Assembly (NCBI GenBank): GCA_904381285.1
Contig: CAJFII010000005.1
Coordinates: forward strand, 17,535-81,534
Reading direction: 5' to 3'
Origin: an uncultured Clostridia bacterium
GTDB taxonomy: Bacteria > Bacillota > Clostridia > TANB77 > CAG-508
DNA length: 64,000 nt
Position 1 is the stretch's first letter; each line of letters begins with the position of its first letter. The notes below the pieces were generated by a model. That model had not been told where the DNA came from and did not search any database. It worked only from the letters and a program-made list of their open reading frames with translations. Shown one piece after another: positions 47,956 to 58,816 of this stretch. Made by a program: the position numbers and the translations under genes.

Positions 47956-48201
47956 ATGGACGAGAAAACAATGGTAAACGATATTTTAGATGGTGTAAAA
48001 TCAGAACTTACAACATATCAAGGAGCAATATCAGAATGTGAAAACATGGAATTAAGACAAACACTACAACAAGTAAGAAACAATGATGAAAGTTTCCAAT
48101 ACGAATTATTCAAAATTGCACAAACAAAAGGATATTATAAACCAGCAGCAAAAGCAACAGTAACAGAAATAAACACTGTTAAAACAGAACTACAAGGATA
48201 G
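47956..48201 (+). CDS. CotF-like spore coat protein
   Basis: 81 residues, Coat F domain: MVNDILDGVKSELTTYQGAI, then LQQVRNNDESFQYELFKIAQTKGYYKPA. The pair with the upstream gene is common in Clostridia. AGAGGAGG site. Confidence 0.8.
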   Translation: MDEKTMVNDILDGVKSELTTYQGAISECENMELRQTLQQVRNNDESFQYELFKIAQTKGYYKPAAKATVTEINTVKTELQG

Positions 48202-48269
48202 GTTGTCAATGGGACGGAGATAAATGACAATATTATAATTGTCATTTATCTCCGTCCCCACTGACAACC
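48201..48269. repeat. REP-like long palindrome with GGACGGAGATAAATGACAAT arms
   Basis: GGTTGTCAATGGGACGGAGA... and its near-perfect complement separated by about six bases; arms of about 30 nt. It resembles mobile palindromic repeats with GGGACGG cores seen in Clostridia. It also follows directly on the CotF stop and may serve as terminator. Confidence 0.7.
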
Positions 48270-48478
48270 CTAGTTTTATGTAAAAAAGTGATATTTAAAA
48301 AGAGGTAAAACTATTGAAAATAGAATAATGTAAATATAAAATGACGAAAAAGAAAGTTCGTCATTTTTTGACGTTAAGGAAATATAAATTATTAAGTAAA
48401 AAATGAGATGAAATTTTTCAAACTAAACTAATAAAAGAAAGAAGTATATAAAAAAAGAGCAATTTTTAGGAGGAACAG

Positions 48479-49911
48479 ATGAAAAAAGAAGAGAGAAAGA
48501 ATGTAAGTAAAAAAATAATAAAAAAAGCAAAAGGAATAACATTAATATCATTAGTAATAACAATAATAATATTACTAATATTAGCAGGAGTAACACTTAG
48601 CCTAACATTAGGAGATAATGGAATAATAAGAAATAGCAGCGATAAAAGAGGACTTTCAATTAGCAATATTAGATAAAGAACTAGAAAAAGGAGGAACAGG
48701 GCTAACCAAAGAAGAGTTAGAAGAAATAGCAGGAAACTATGGAGAATTGCAAGAAGATGGAAACACAATAAAAACAGATAAAGGATATGAAATAAAAATA
48801 GATGAAATATATAAACCAGGAGGAACTGGAGGAGGAGATGCAGCAACAGATGAAGAAATAGCAGCATTACAAGAAAAAATAAAAGAACTAGAACAAACAG
48901 TAGAAGACCTAACAAATACGAAAACAGAACTAGAAGGAACAATAGAAGATTTAAATGGACAATTAGAACAAGCTGGGGAAGATAAAACAGCATTAGAAGA
49001 ACAAATAGAAAATCTACAAGGACAAGTAGATACTTTAAATAAAACAATAGAACAACAACAAAGTACAATAAATGATTTAAATACTCAAATAGCGGACTTG
49101 AAAGCAAAACAATCAACAGGAAATGCAACAGTGGCACAAGTATTGCAAGGAGCAACGTTTTCTAACTCAACAAGTGTAGGACTAAAATCAAACATTAAAT
49201 GCAGGAGGAAGCTATACAATACCAGCAGGATATCATAATGGAAGTGGAAAAATAACAGCAAACTCACTAGCGAGTCAAACATCAGCAAATGCAACAGCAG
49301 CTCAAATACTAAGTGGAAAAACAGCATGGGTAAATGGAAGTAAAATAACAGGAAGTATGACAGATAGAGGAGCATGGTCAAGTACTCCAACAGGAAGTGG
49401 AAGTGTCACAATACCGGCAGGATATCATAATGGATCTGGAAAAGTGAATACTACTACTGTATACAACAATGGATATAATGCTGGAGTAACAGCAGCAGAC
49501 AATAGAGTAAATACAAATTCAACAAATTATAAATCTGGATACAATGCTGGATATAGTGCGGGACATAATACAGCACTAAGTATTAAATATACAACTGTTT
49601 CTGTTTCAGGAGTTGCTGGAAAAGCAGATTTTACAGATGAATCAGGTAAAACAGAAAGTCGTCAATATGTACAAGCTAGTTATAATGTTCCTGGAACAGT
49701 AGTTGCTATTCGTTTAGATGACACAACGAATGGAAATGTGTGGTCATATTGGACTAGAGTAATGAATAAAACTTTTACTGCACAGTCAGCAACAGGGTTC
49801 CGTGTGCGTACAGGTGCAACAGTAACAAATACTTTGTGTAAAATACCATTATATACAAGTTCAGGACCAGGTTCACACACGTTTAAGTTAACAATATACT
49901 ATGTAACCTAA
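48479..49911 (+). pseudogene. Type IV pilin-like coiled-coil surface protein with two non-CGG frame breaks
   Basis: About 476 residues if two single extra bases are skipped (near 48645-48655 and near 49173-49180). The N-terminus has a prepilin-type KKAKGITLISLVITIIILLI segment and GDNGII. Then follow QLAILDKELEK, a long coiled coil (EKIKELEQTVEDLTNTKTE), and repeats of AGGSYTIPAGYHNGSGK type, and a GYNAGYSAG stretch. Both breaks are +1 but lie in A-rich or AGC-rich DNA without CGG, so they do not fit the recoding rule. It may be a decaying or phase-variable gene, or sequence error. GGAGGA start site. Confidence 0.6.
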
Positions 49912-49969
49912 AATATACAAAACTTGTATAAAAACATTTAATTTAACCATACTATTATTAGGTGGTAGT

Positions 49970-50266
49970 ATGAACAATGAATATGATTTATTAGATAAAG
50001 TTTTTGAATATAGAGAAGGGGAATTTTTAGAAAACATATCAGATGATTTTAATTTGCTTAAAAATAAAGTTAAACACGTAAAAAAAGAAGAAATTGATAA
50101 ATTAATATCTAATTTACCAGAAGAATATAATTTATTAAAAGAGCAATTAACATCTAATATAGAAAATTTAATAATAGATTACAATATCACAATGGCGTAT
50201 TATAATAAAAAATATTATAAACAAGGTTTTAAAGATGCTACAAATTTAATAAATATTTGTAAATAA
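49970..50266 (+). CDS. Small helical hypothetical protein
   Basis: 98 residues, helical, acidic, no membrane segment (EYDLLDKVFEYREGEFLENI at the start). Unrecognised. GGTGG ribosome site. Terminator hairpin follows. Confidence 0.6.
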   Translation: MNNEYDLLDKVFEYREGEFLENISDDFNLLKNKVKHVKKEEIDKLISNLPEEYNLLKEQLTSNIENLIIDYNITMAYYNKKYYKQGFKDATNLINICK

Positions 50267-50275
50267 ATTTTGAAT

Positions 50276-50314
50276 AGAGATATATATTCTAGATAGAATA
50301 TATATCTTTATTTC
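50276..50314 (+). terminator. Terminator hairpin
   Basis: AGATATATATTCTA / TAGAATATATATCT followed by TTATTT. Confidence 0.7.
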
Positions 50315-50518
50315 TATACGGAAAATAGATAAAAAGTGAAATATTACAACAATATTACAAAATATGATATAAGAAGATAAATAAAGAAAAAACGAGATAA
50401 ATTGAAATAACAAAAGATAAACTAAAAATACAACCCCATGTACTAATTGTGAAAAAAAAATACTTAATATAAAATAACATCATAATTAAGGATAAGGAGT
50501 GTATTAAATTTTAAAAAT

Positions 50519-51499
50519 ATGAAAAAGATATTAATACATATAAGAACATCTATAAAGCTTATTTCCGTATGTGTATTAGCTTTTTGTTTAATTATAGCAG
50601 CAGTAATATTTATATATAAACCAACATACAGTGTTTCTTTTAATGGAGAATTTATAGGATATACTAATGATAAAAGTAATTTACAACAAAAAATTAATGA
50701 TTACATCGAAAATGGCGATGGAGGAAATATGGCATTTGTTCAAATAGATACTTTGCCAGAATATAGCTTGTGTTTATTAAAGAAAGATATTCAAACAAAT
50801 GATGATGAAATATTTAATATAGTAAAGGAATCAGGAACACCATATTATAAATATTACGCAATTTTAGATGCGGGAGAAGAAAAACTATATGTTGCAACAT
50901 TTGAAGAAGCTGAAAGCTGTATAAATGAACTAAAAGAAAAAAATAGTAAAAATAAAAATGAACTTACAATATTAGAAAAATATGAAGCTGAAGAAAAACA
51001 ATTGGTAACTAAAGAAGAGGCAATATCAAAATTATATGAAAAAGTAGAACTAGTGCCTGTACAAACAAAATCAGCCGTGAAATATGCTTCTAGTGTTAAT
51101 AGTTCAAATAAAAAAGTTGCATTAGGAATCAATTTAATAAAACCAATATCAGGAACAGTTACATCTAGGTTTGGAGGAAGATGGGGAAGCACACATAAAG
51201 GAATAGATATAGGAGCTGCGAAAGGAACAAAAATTAAAGCGGCAGCATCAGGAACAGTTATTACATCAAGTACAGGTTATAATGGTGGATATGGAAATTA
51301 TGTTGTAATATCACATGGAAATGGTGTTGAAACAGCATATGGACACTGTAGCGCGTTATATGTAAAAGTTGGACAAAAAGTATCACAAGGAGAAGTAATA
51401 GCTGCAGTAGGTAATACAGGACGTTCATTTGGAAACCATTTACATTTAGAAATAAGAGTAAATGGAGTAGCACAAAATCCACAGAATTATTTGTATTAA
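50519..51499 (+). CDS. Membrane-anchored M23 metallopeptidase
   Basis: 326 residues. Transmembrane helix at about 15-37, extracytoplasmic region, then a C-terminal LytM/M23 domain: SRFGGRWGSTHKGIDIGA (H-x3-D zinc site), YGHCSALYV and HLHLEIRVNG (H-x-H). All zinc ligands present, so it is probably an active peptidoglycan endopeptidase. No LysM seen. May act in wall growth or, like SpoIIQ-type proteins, in engulfment. Confidence 0.88.
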   Translation: MKKILIHIRTSIKLISVCVLAFCLIIAAVIFIYKPTYSVSFNGEFIGYTNDKSNLQQKINDYIENGDGGNMAFVQIDTLPEYSLCLLKKDIQTNDDEIFNIVKESGTPYYKYYAILDAGEEKLYVATFEEAESCINELKEKNSKNKNELTILEKYEAEEKQLVTKEEAISKLYEKVELVPVQTKSAVKYASSVNSSNKKVALGINLIKPISGTVTSRFGGRWGSTHKGIDIGAAKGTKIKAAASGTVITSSTGYNGGYGNYVVISHGNGVETAYGHCSALYVKVGQKVSQGEVIAAVGNTGRSFGNHLHLEIRVNGVAQNPQNYLY

Positions 51500-51516
51500 A
51501 ATATTAAAATAATAAG

Positions 51517-51546
51517 AGAACTTAATGAAAATTAAGTTCTTTTTTG
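51517..51546. terminator. Terminator between the M23 and mecA genes
   Basis: AGAACTTAAT-GAAA-ATTAAGTTCT followed by TTTTTT. Confidence 0.8.
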
Positions 51547-51560
51547 TGGCTATGTAATAT

Positions 51561-52193
51561 TTATTTACAAAAATATTTTAAACAATCATCAATTGCATTG
51601 TCTTTCATAATTATGTTTCCATATTCTAATAATTTACTTTCAAATAAATCTGCGTCACTCACAAAACATGCAAACTCTGTAATAGATGAACAAAATAGTT
51701 TTAATAATGAGTTATTAACAATTATATTTGTAAACACTAAATAATATTTTTCGTTATATTCAAATAATGTAACACTATCGGCAAAAGAGTTCATATTTTT
51801 AAGTACATTACTATTTAAAAAATTACAATAATTACAGAATTCATCAAATGAATTAAAACAATATATAGCTTTTTTGGCATTAATAGGGGATGACTTTCTT
51901 TTAACTGTTACATTTTTTTTGTTATATGTAGCTTTATTATTTTTCTCGGGATTAATCCTTGTAACGGTAAGAACAAAATTTCCGTTAGTCATAGCCAAAG
52001 CTTCAATCATAACTTTGTAATCATCAGTAACAAATCCAAGTTCCTTTTCTGCTTTATCAAGCATATCTAAAAATAATTCTTGAGATTCAATAGAATTAGA
52101 CATAAAAGTATGAAGATCAATATCATTTTCCTTTAAGTCGTCTAAATTTAGAGTGATTCTAATTTTATCATCATTTAGTTTTTCTAACTTCAT
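51561..52193 (-). CDS. mecA: ClpC adaptor protein MecA
   Basis: 210 residues. N-terminal MecA domain (MKLEKLNDDKIRITLNLDDL, KENDIDLHTFM...SIESQELFLDMLDKAEKELGF), a linker, and a C-terminal ClpC-binding domain (FCNYCNFLNSNVLK...). Targets substrates to ClpCP. GGAGG site. Confidence 0.88.
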   Translation of the reverse strand: MKLEKLNDDKIRITLNLDDLKENDIDLHTFMSNSIESQELFLDMLDKAEKELGFVTDDYKVMIEALAMTNGNFVLTVTRINPEKNNKATYNKKNVTVKRKSSPINAKKAIYCFNSFDEFCNYCNFLNSNVLKNMNSFADSVTLFEYNEKYYLVFTNIIVNNSLLKLFCSSITEFACFVSDADLFESKLLEYGNIIMKDNAIDDCLKYFCK

Positions 52194-52502
52194 TTACACA
52201 TTTACCTCCAAAGATTACTATAATTTAATTATACTACTACTAAACGCAATTTTAAATGAACAATTTTTGGTAACTTACAAAAAAGTATTAAAAATTACCA
52301 GTAATACATTATATTATAAAGCAATAAAAAGTGTACTAAAATAATAACATAAACTTATTAAAAATAAAATATAAAACCCATAAAAAAATAAAAAAATTAC
52401 CAGTAGATTACTTGAAAAAAATGCCATATGCATATATAATACTATAAGGTAAAAAGGAACTAATAAGATTAGAAAAGAAACACGCATTAAAAGGAGGAAA
52501 AA
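52194..52502. other. Intergenic region with the radC-mre operon promoter
   Basis: No gene. The motif AAATTACCAGTA occurs twice (about 52293 and 52395), the second directly upstream of the promoter at 52412-52440. Confidence 0.5.
52412..52440 (+). promoter_or_regulatory. Sigma-A promoter ahead of the cell-shape cluster
   Basis: TTGAAA, 17-bp spacer, TATAAT. Confidence 0.8.
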
Positions 52503-52760
52503 ATGGCTACAAGAGATAAAAATATATGGATTTTAATTGTATTTATATTATCAGGACTAGTAATAGGAGGATTATTAGGTGAATTAGCATCTAAAGTTGA
52601 TTTCTTATGGTGGTTATCTTATGGACAAGAATTTGGATTAGCTAATCCAATCACATTAGATTTAAACATTATAAAATTAACATTTGGGTTACAACTAAAA
52701 ATAAACATAGCAAGTATAATAGGAATGGCAATATCAATATTCATATATAGAAAAGTGTAA
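52503..52760 (+). CDS. DUF4321 membrane protein
   Basis: 85 residues with two membrane helices (about 10-30 and 64-82): LIVFILSGLVIGGLLGELAS, then FGLQLKINIASIIGMAISIFIYRK. Family DUF4321, often upstream of radC-mreBCD. Function unknown. AAAGGAGG site. Confidence 0.82.
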   Translation: MATRDKNIWILIVFILSGLVIGGLLGELASKVDFLWWLSYGQEFGLANPITLDLNIIKLTFGLQLKINIASIIGMAISIFIYRKV

Positions 52761-52808
52761 TTAAAAAAGAAAAGGGAAAATCTGGGGGTTAAAGAAAGGA
52801 AAAATAGT

Positions 52809-53510
52809 ATGCCAATAAAAATGAAGGAGCTTCCAGAATCAGAAAGACCATACGAAAAAATGGAAATGTATGGTTCAGCATCTCTTTCTAATTCAGAATT
52901 GTTAGCAATTATAATAAAATGTGGGACTAAGGAAGATACATCAGTAGGACTTGCACAAAAGATATTAAAACTAAAAGGAATTAGTGAAGAAAAAGACTTA
53001 AGTTTTTTGCAAGAATTATCAATAGAAGAACTAACACAAATTAAAGGAATTGGAAAAGTAAAAGCAATACAAATTATAGCAACTTGTGAACTAGCAAAAA
53101 GAATGTCTAAACCAGTTAATTCATTAAAAATAGTGATTAAAAATACAAAAGATGTAGCAAACTTATTTATGGACGAGCTAAAATATGAAAAAAGAGAAAT
53201 TGTAAAACTATTAATATTAAATTCAAAAAACATATTACTTAAAATCGTAGATATTGCTTTAGGCGGAGGAAACTTTGCAGCAATAGAACCCAAAATTATA
53301 TTAGAAGAACCAGTAAAAATGGGAGCACAAAAGATAATACTTTTGCACAATCATCCAAGTGGAGACCCAAGCCCAAGTAGTGAAGATTATAGGGTAACAG
53401 ACAGAATTTACGAAAGTGCAGATGTTATGGGAATAACCCTATTAGACCATGTAATTATAGGGAATAATGAATTTAGGAGTATATTTGAAAAAAAGAAAAA
53501 GGGAAAATAA
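52809..53510 (+). CDS. radC: RadC-family JAB-domain protein
   Basis: 233 residues: MKELPESERPYEKMEMYG, HhH IKGIGKVKAIQI, then the JAB metal site LHNHPSGDPSPSSED. Associated with mreBCD in Firmicutes. Biochemical role still unsettled in this family. Confidence 0.93.
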   Translation: MPIKMKELPESERPYEKMEMYGSASLSNSELLAIIIKCGTKEDTSVGLAQKILKLKGISEEKDLSFLQELSIEELTQIKGIGKVKAIQIIATCELAKRMSKPVNSLKIVIKNTKDVANLFMDELKYEKREIVKLLILNSKNILLKIVDIALGGGNFAAIEPKIILEEPVKMGAQKIILLHNHPSGDPSPSSEDYRVTDRIYESADVMGITLLDHVIIGNNEFRSIFEKKKKGK

Positions 53511-53571
53511 TTACAAACACATTATTAATAGTATAAAGTAAGGAATTCCCTATTGAAAGGAAGGAAACAGA

Positions 53572-54603
53572 ATGAAACTTTTTGGAATAGGCGGTAAAGA
53601 TATAGGAATAGATTTAGGTACAGCAAATATGTTAGTTACATTAAAAGGAAAGGGAATTATATTAAAAGAACCATCAGTTGTCGCAATAGATAGAAAAACT
53701 GGAAATATATTAGCAACAGGAAATGAAGCAAAAGAGATGTTGGGTAGAACACCAGATCAAATAAAAGCAATTAGACCACTAAAAGATGGAGTAATTGCAG
53801 ATTTTACTGCAACACAATTAATGTTAAAAAATATTATTTCAAAAGTATGTAGAAAATATAATGTCGGAAAACCTAGAGTTGTAGTAGGTGTTCCATCAGG
53901 AATTACAGAAGTTGAAGAAAGAGCTGTAGAAGAAGCTGTAATGCAAGCAGGCGCAAGAGAGGTATATTTAATAGAAGAACCAATGGCAGCAGCAATAGGT
54001 TCAAATTTGGATGTATCAGAACCAAGTGGAAGTATAGTTGTAGATATTGGTGGAGGTACAACTGAAGTTGCAGTAGTATCATTAGGAGGAATTGTAGTTA
54101 GTTATTCTTTAAGAGTTGCAGGAGATGAGCTAGATGAAGATATAGTTAACTATGTAAAAAAAGAAATGAATTTAGCAATAGGAGAAACTACAGCAGAAGA
54201 AATAAAAATAGAAATAGGATGTGCATTACCACTTATGACAGAAATGTCAAAAGAAATAAGAGGAAGAGACTTAACAACAGGATTACCAAAAAATGTAACA
54301 GTTACTTCAACTCAAATACAGGCCGCAATGGAAGAATCTATAAATGAAATTGTAGAAATTGTAAAAACAACATTAGAAAAAACACCACCAGAACTAGCAT
54401 CAGATATTATGGAAAAAGGAATTGTACTTGCTGGTGGAGGAGCATTAATTAAAAACTTAGACAAATTATTAAGTCAGAAAACTGGAATGCCTGTTTATAT
54501 TGCACAAGATCCATTAGATTGTGTAGTAAAAGGAACAGGAAAGACACTAGAAGATTTAGATAGACTAAAAACAGTATTAATAAATGCACGTAGAAGAAGA
54601 TAA
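53572..54603 (+). CDS. mreB: Rod shape-determining protein MreB
   Basis: 343 residues. Actin-like ATPase: [61 protein letters not shown]. Organises lateral wall synthesis with MreC/MreD and PBP2. AAAGGAAGG site. Confidence 0.97.
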   Translation: MKLFGIGGKDIGIDLGTANMLVTLKGKGIILKEPSVVAIDRKTGNILATGNEAKEMLGRTPDQIKAIRPLKDGVIADFTATQLMLKNIISKVCRKYNVGKPRVVVGVPSGITEVEERAVEEAVMQAGAREVYLIEEPMAAAIGSNLDVSEPSGSIVVDIGGGTTEVAVVSLGGIVVSYSLRVAGDELDEDIVNYVKKEMNLAIGETTAEEIKIEIGCALPLMTEMSKEIRGRDLTTGLPKNVTVTSTQIQAAMEESINEIVEIVKTTLEKTPPELASDIMEKGIVLAGGGALIKNLDKLLSQKTGMPVYIAQDPLDCVVKGTGKTLEDLDRLKTVLINARRRR

Positions 54604-54625
54604 AAAATAAAGATAGGAGGCAAAA

Positions 54626-55438
54626 ATGTATAAAAAAAAGACAGGCATTGTAGGTATAGTAATAACTATAATAATACTAGTAATATTAGTATTTATATCT
54701 AATATGAACGTAGAAAATTTATCCCATATTGAAAATGCAATTTCTACAGTTGTAATGCCAATCCAAAATGGAATTACCTATTTAAAAAATAAAATAACAG
54801 GTAATGATACATTCTTTGCCGATATTAGTAAATTACAACAAGAAAATGAAGAATTAAAGCAAAGAAACAGTGAATTAGAAGCAAGTTTAAGAGAACTAGA
54901 AATTGTAAAATCAGAAAATGCAACACTAAAAGAATATCTAGATTTATCAGAACAGTATGGAAATTATAAAACAAAAGCAGCATATATCATCAGTAAAGAT
55001 ATAAGCAATTATAACAATGTATTTGTAATAAATGTAGGAAAAAATGATGGGATAGAAAACAATATGACAGTTATATCTGAAAAAGGATTAGTAGGTTATA
55101 TAATTTCTACAACAGACACTACAGCAAAAGTGCAAACTATTATAGATACAGCAAGTACAGTAAGTGCTACTTTGTCAACATCTAGAGACAACTTGATTTG
55201 CAAAGGAACACTTGAAGAAAGTGGCATGTTAAAGGCAACATATATTCCAACAGATGCGAACTTAATACAAGGAGACGTACTAGAAACCTCTGGAATGGGA
55301 GGAATATATCCAAAGGGAATAAAGATTGGAACTATAAAATCAATACAAAATTCAACTAACATAGTTGATAGAAGTGCAATTGTTGAACCTGCCGTAGATT
55401 TTGATAAAGTAGAAACAGTGTTAGTAATCACAGAATAA
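54626..55438 (+). CDS. mreC: Rod shape-determining protein MreC
   Basis: 270 residues: N-terminal membrane helix (about 7-25), coiled coil at 68-100 (LQQENEELKQRNSELEASL), C-terminal beta domains (INVGKNDGIENNMTVISEKGLVG; SGMGGIYPKGIKIG). Periplasmic-side scaffold. AGGAGG site. Confidence 0.95.
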   Translation: MYKKKTGIVGIVITIIILVILVFISNMNVENLSHIENAISTVVMPIQNGITYLKNKITGNDTFFADISKLQQENEELKQRNSELEASLRELEIVKSENATLKEYLDLSEQYGNYKTKAAYIISKDISNYNNVFVINVGKNDGIENNMTVISEKGLVGYIISTTDTTAKVQTIIDTASTVSATLSTSRDNLICKGTLEESGMLKATYIPTDANLIQGDVLETSGMGGIYPKGIKIGTIKSIQNSTNIVDRSAIVEPAVDFDKVETVLVITE

Positions 55439-55481
55439 AAATTATATATTAATATATTAAATAAAGTTAAAGGAGAAAAGT

Positions 55482-56015
55482 ATGAAAAATACATTAATTA
55501 TTTTAGCAATAATATTTATATTTATAATTTTATATTTTCTACAAGTAAACTTCTTTAATTGGTTTAATATAGCAGGAATAGCACCTAATTTATTTGTTAT
55601 ACTAATTTTGTTTTTAGGATTATTTGCAGGAAAAAGAGTAGGCATACCAATGGGAATATTTTTGGGAATATGCCTGGACTTTTTCACAAGTAAAAAAATA
55701 GGAATATCAGGAATAATGTTAGGAGCAATAGGGGCAATAGGAGGAATATTAGACAAAAACTTTTCAAAAGATAGCAGGATAACAATAATATTAATGACAA
55801 TACTAGCAACAGCTTTTTATGAAGTAGGAAGTTACATTTTAAATGCTTTAATTGTATCTATAAATGTAGAAATTATTCCATTTATAAAAATTCTATGTAT
55901 TGAGATATTATATAATGTAATATTAACAATAATATTTTATCCACTACTTCAAAAAGCAGGGTATTACATAGAAGAATCATTTAGAGGAAGTAAAATATTA
56001 ACAAGATATTTTTAG
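55482..56015 (+). CDS. mreD: Rod shape-determining protein MreD
   Basis: 177 residues, five or six hydrophobic helices, with FNIAGIAPNLFVILILFLGL and GKRVGIPMGIFLGICLDFF, the MreD signature. Membrane partner of MreC. AAAGGAG site. Confidence 0.92.
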   Translation: MKNTLIILAIIFIFIILYFLQVNFFNWFNIAGIAPNLFVILILFLGLFAGKRVGIPMGIFLGICLDFFTSKKIGISGIMLGAIGAIGGILDKNFSKDSRITIILMTILATAFYEVGSYILNALIVSINVEIIPFIKILCIEILYNVILTIIFYPLLQKAGYYIEESFRGSKILTRYF

Positions 56016-56048
56016 CAAATTTGTTATTGTAATAAAAGGAGGGAAAGT

Positions 56049-58153
56049 TTGAAAATATCAAATAAACAAGCAAACATAAAATTAAGATATAATATTGTTA
56101 CCACACTTGTATATATAATTGGAATTGTTTTAATAGTTCAACTTTTCAACCTTCAAATTGTTAATGGAGAACAATACAGAGAAACATCAAATACAAGATT
56201 AACAAGAGAAAGTACACTAAAAGCAGCAAGAGGAAACATAACAGACAGTAGTGGTACAATTCTAGTTGGAACAACAACAAGTTATAATCTAGAAATTTAT
56301 AAAAGTAAAATTGATAATAAAACATTAAATGATACTTTATTAAGAGTAGCAAATGTTTTAGAACAAAATAATAGTAAATACATAAACGATTTTCCGATTA
56401 CAGTAAATCCATTTGCTTTTACATATAATGACCAAGAAAAAGAAAAAAAATGGAAAAAAGCAAATAAAATTGACGAAAACTTGTCTGCAGAAGAAACCTT
56501 TTATAAATTTAAAGAAAAATACGAAATAGAAAATGAAAATGTAGAAGAAGCAATAAAAATAATGGCAATAAGATATCAAATAGCACTTGAAGGCTACAGC
56601 TCTACCAAGTCAGTAACAATTGCACAAAATATAAGTGTGGAAAGTGTACATATATTTAATGAACAAAATGATTTATTCCCTGGTGTTAATATTGTTGAAA
56701 TACCAGTTAGGTCATATCCAAAAGGGATACTTGCAGCACATGTTGTAGGACATACTTCGAAAATTACAGATACAGAATATGAAGAAGAAAAAAATAATGG
56801 ATATACCATGAATGACTATTATGGTCAATCAGGAATAGAGAGAATAGCAGAAAAATATTTGAAAGGCACTGACCGGAGTAAAACAAATAGATATGGCTGT
56901 TGATGGAACAATAACAGATGAGTATGTACAAACAGCAGCTGTACAAGGTGCAGATGTAATATTAACAATAGATGCAAATTTGCAAGCTGCAACACAGACT
57001 GCATTGCAAAAAAACATTGAAAAAATTAAAAATGGAGAATTTGGAACACCATATAATGCTACTGGCGGAGCAATGGTGGTAATGAATGTAAAAACGGGAG
57101 AAGTTCTTGCTATGGCAAGTTATCCAGATTTTGATCCATCTAAATTTATATTTGGAATAGAGCCTGAGTTATATAATCAATATAATAGCAAAGCTACAAA
57201 AGCATTAAGAAATAGAGCAACACAAGAAATATATCCACCTGGATCAATATTTAAAATGGTTACAGCGATAGCAGGACTTGAAACAGGAGCAATTACTACT
57301 ACAAGCAAAATAAATGATGTGGGAAGATACTCACTTTATAGTGATTCACCTAGATATTGCTGGAAACGTTCTGGACATGGATATTTAAATGTAACACAAG
57401 CAATACAACATTCATGTAATTATTTCTTTTATGAAGTAGGAAATAGGATAGGAATAGACACACTTGCAAAATATACTAAATATTTTGGATTAGGAACAAA
57501 AACTGGAATAGAATTACCTGGAGAAGAAAAAGGAACATTAAATGAGAGAACAGAGGGAAATGTTTGGTTACCAGGAAATACGCTTTCAGCAGCAATTGGA
57601 CAGTTAGACAATATGTTTACTCCATTACAAATGGTAAAATATGCAAGTATGCTTGCCAATGGTGGAAAAGCTATAAATCCAACAATTATTAAAGCAATAA
57701 AAAATGTAGATGGTACAGAAGTTCCTAGAGAAGAATATGAAGCTTACTTTAATGAAAGATTTGGAATAGAAAAAACACAAATTGAAGATTTAAATATTAA
57801 ACAAGAAAACTTAGATGCAGTATTAGAGGGAATGCGTTCTGTTACAAGTGAATCTGGAGGAACAGCATATTCAACATTTAAAAACTTTACAATAGAAGTA
57901 GGAGGAAAAACTGGTTCAGCACAAACTCAAATGGTTGATGAAAATGGTGAAAAAATAACACATGCATGGTTCTTAGGATTTGCACCATTTGATGAGCCAG
58001 AAATTGCAGTAGTTGTTATGGTTGAAGGCGGAGGATCACGGAGGTTATACAGCTGAAGCCGCACGTGATGTTATGGCACAATACTTTGGAATGAATCAAA
58101 ATCAAGTAGTAGAAAATGTAACAGCATTACCATATACTGAGGTACAAAATTAA
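56049..58153 (+). CDS. mrdA: Penicillin-binding protein 2 (elongasome transpeptidase), read through two CGG +1 sites
   Basis: About 700 residues after two +1 steps (2105 nt, two more than a multiple of three). Membrane helix near 15-37, dimerisation domain with ARGNITDSSGTIL and IPVRSYPKGILAAHVVGH, GQSGIERIAEKYLKGTD-G-VKQIDMAVDG across site one (Gly276), transpeptidase SxxK PPGSIFKM (about 396-400), SCN (about 455), KTG in GGKTGSAQT (about 618), and ...VEGGGS-G-GYTAEAARDVM across site two (Gly664). Cross-links wall peptides for rod shape. TTG start after GGAGGG. Essential in rod-shaped cells. Unrecoded, it would be three pieces. Confidence 0.95.
56874..56877 (+). other. CGGA +1 recoding site, first in mrdA
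   Basis: In-frame GAC-CGGA-GTA. Confidence 0.93.
58039..58042 (+). other. CGGA +1 recoding site, second in mrdA
   Basis: In-frame TCA-CGGA-GGT. Confidence 0.93.
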
Positions 58154-58204
58154 AAGTAATAGTTAGAAATATAATTATATATTTCTAAGAAAGAAGGATG
58201 TAGA

Positions 58205-58813
58205 ATGAAAAATTGTGTAAATATTGTTTTAGGCAAGGAAGAAATAACTTTAAAAATTAGCGAAAAAGCAGACTATAAAGAAATTGAAGAATGTTTAAAA
58301 GAAAAAATTCCAGAGTTAAAAAAATTATATAAAAATGAAAAAACTCCGATATTTGTAACAGGAAAAGTTTTAAAAAATAAAGAAATAGACAGAATAAAAG
58401 AAATTATACAAAAAGATATAGATGTAAAGGTAGAATTTGATAGTCCAAAAGTATTAGGATTACATGGAATAAAAAAAGCATTTGCAGAGGAAATAAAATC
58501 TTCAGAAACAAAGTTTCATAGAGGTTCATTACGTTCAGGAATGAAACTAGAATATGAAGGAAGTATAGTGGTGTTAGGTGATGTAAATGCTGGAGCAGAA
58601 GTAATTGCAGGAGAAAACATAGTTGTATTAGGAATATTAAGAGGAGTAGCTCACGCAGGTGCAAAAGGTAATATGGAAGCAATGATTGCAGCGGCACAAA
58701 TAGAATCACCACAAATAAGAATAGCAAATATAGTAAAGGAAATAGAAAAAGAGGAAGAAGAAACAAGAAAAACATATGCATATGTAAAAGAAAATACTAT
58801 AATTCTTGAATAA
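58205..58813 (+). CDS. minC: Septum site-determining protein MinC
   Basis: 202 residues: short N-terminal domain, then the MinC C-terminal beta-helix (HRGSLRSGMKLEYEGSIVVLGDVNAGAEV, AGENIVVLGILRGVAHAGAKGN). Blocks FtsZ rings away from mid-cell together with MinD. minD does not follow as usual; a terminator and convergent genes do. Confidence 0.93.
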   Translation: MKNCVNIVLGKEEITLKISEKADYKEIEECLKEKIPELKKLYKNEKTPIFVTGKVLKNKEIDRIKEIIQKDIDVKVEFDSPKVLGLHGIKKAFAEEIKSSETKFHRGSLRSGMKLEYEGSIVVLGDVNAGAEVIAGENIVVLGILRGVAHAGAKGNMEAMIAAAQIESPQIRIANIVKEIEKEEEETRKTYAYVKENTIILE

Positions 58814-58816
58814 AAA

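Noticed and set aside
48600..49200. Treating the pilin-like gene breaks as part of the CGG system
   Set aside because: Neither break contains CGG; best explained by ordinary one-base excess.
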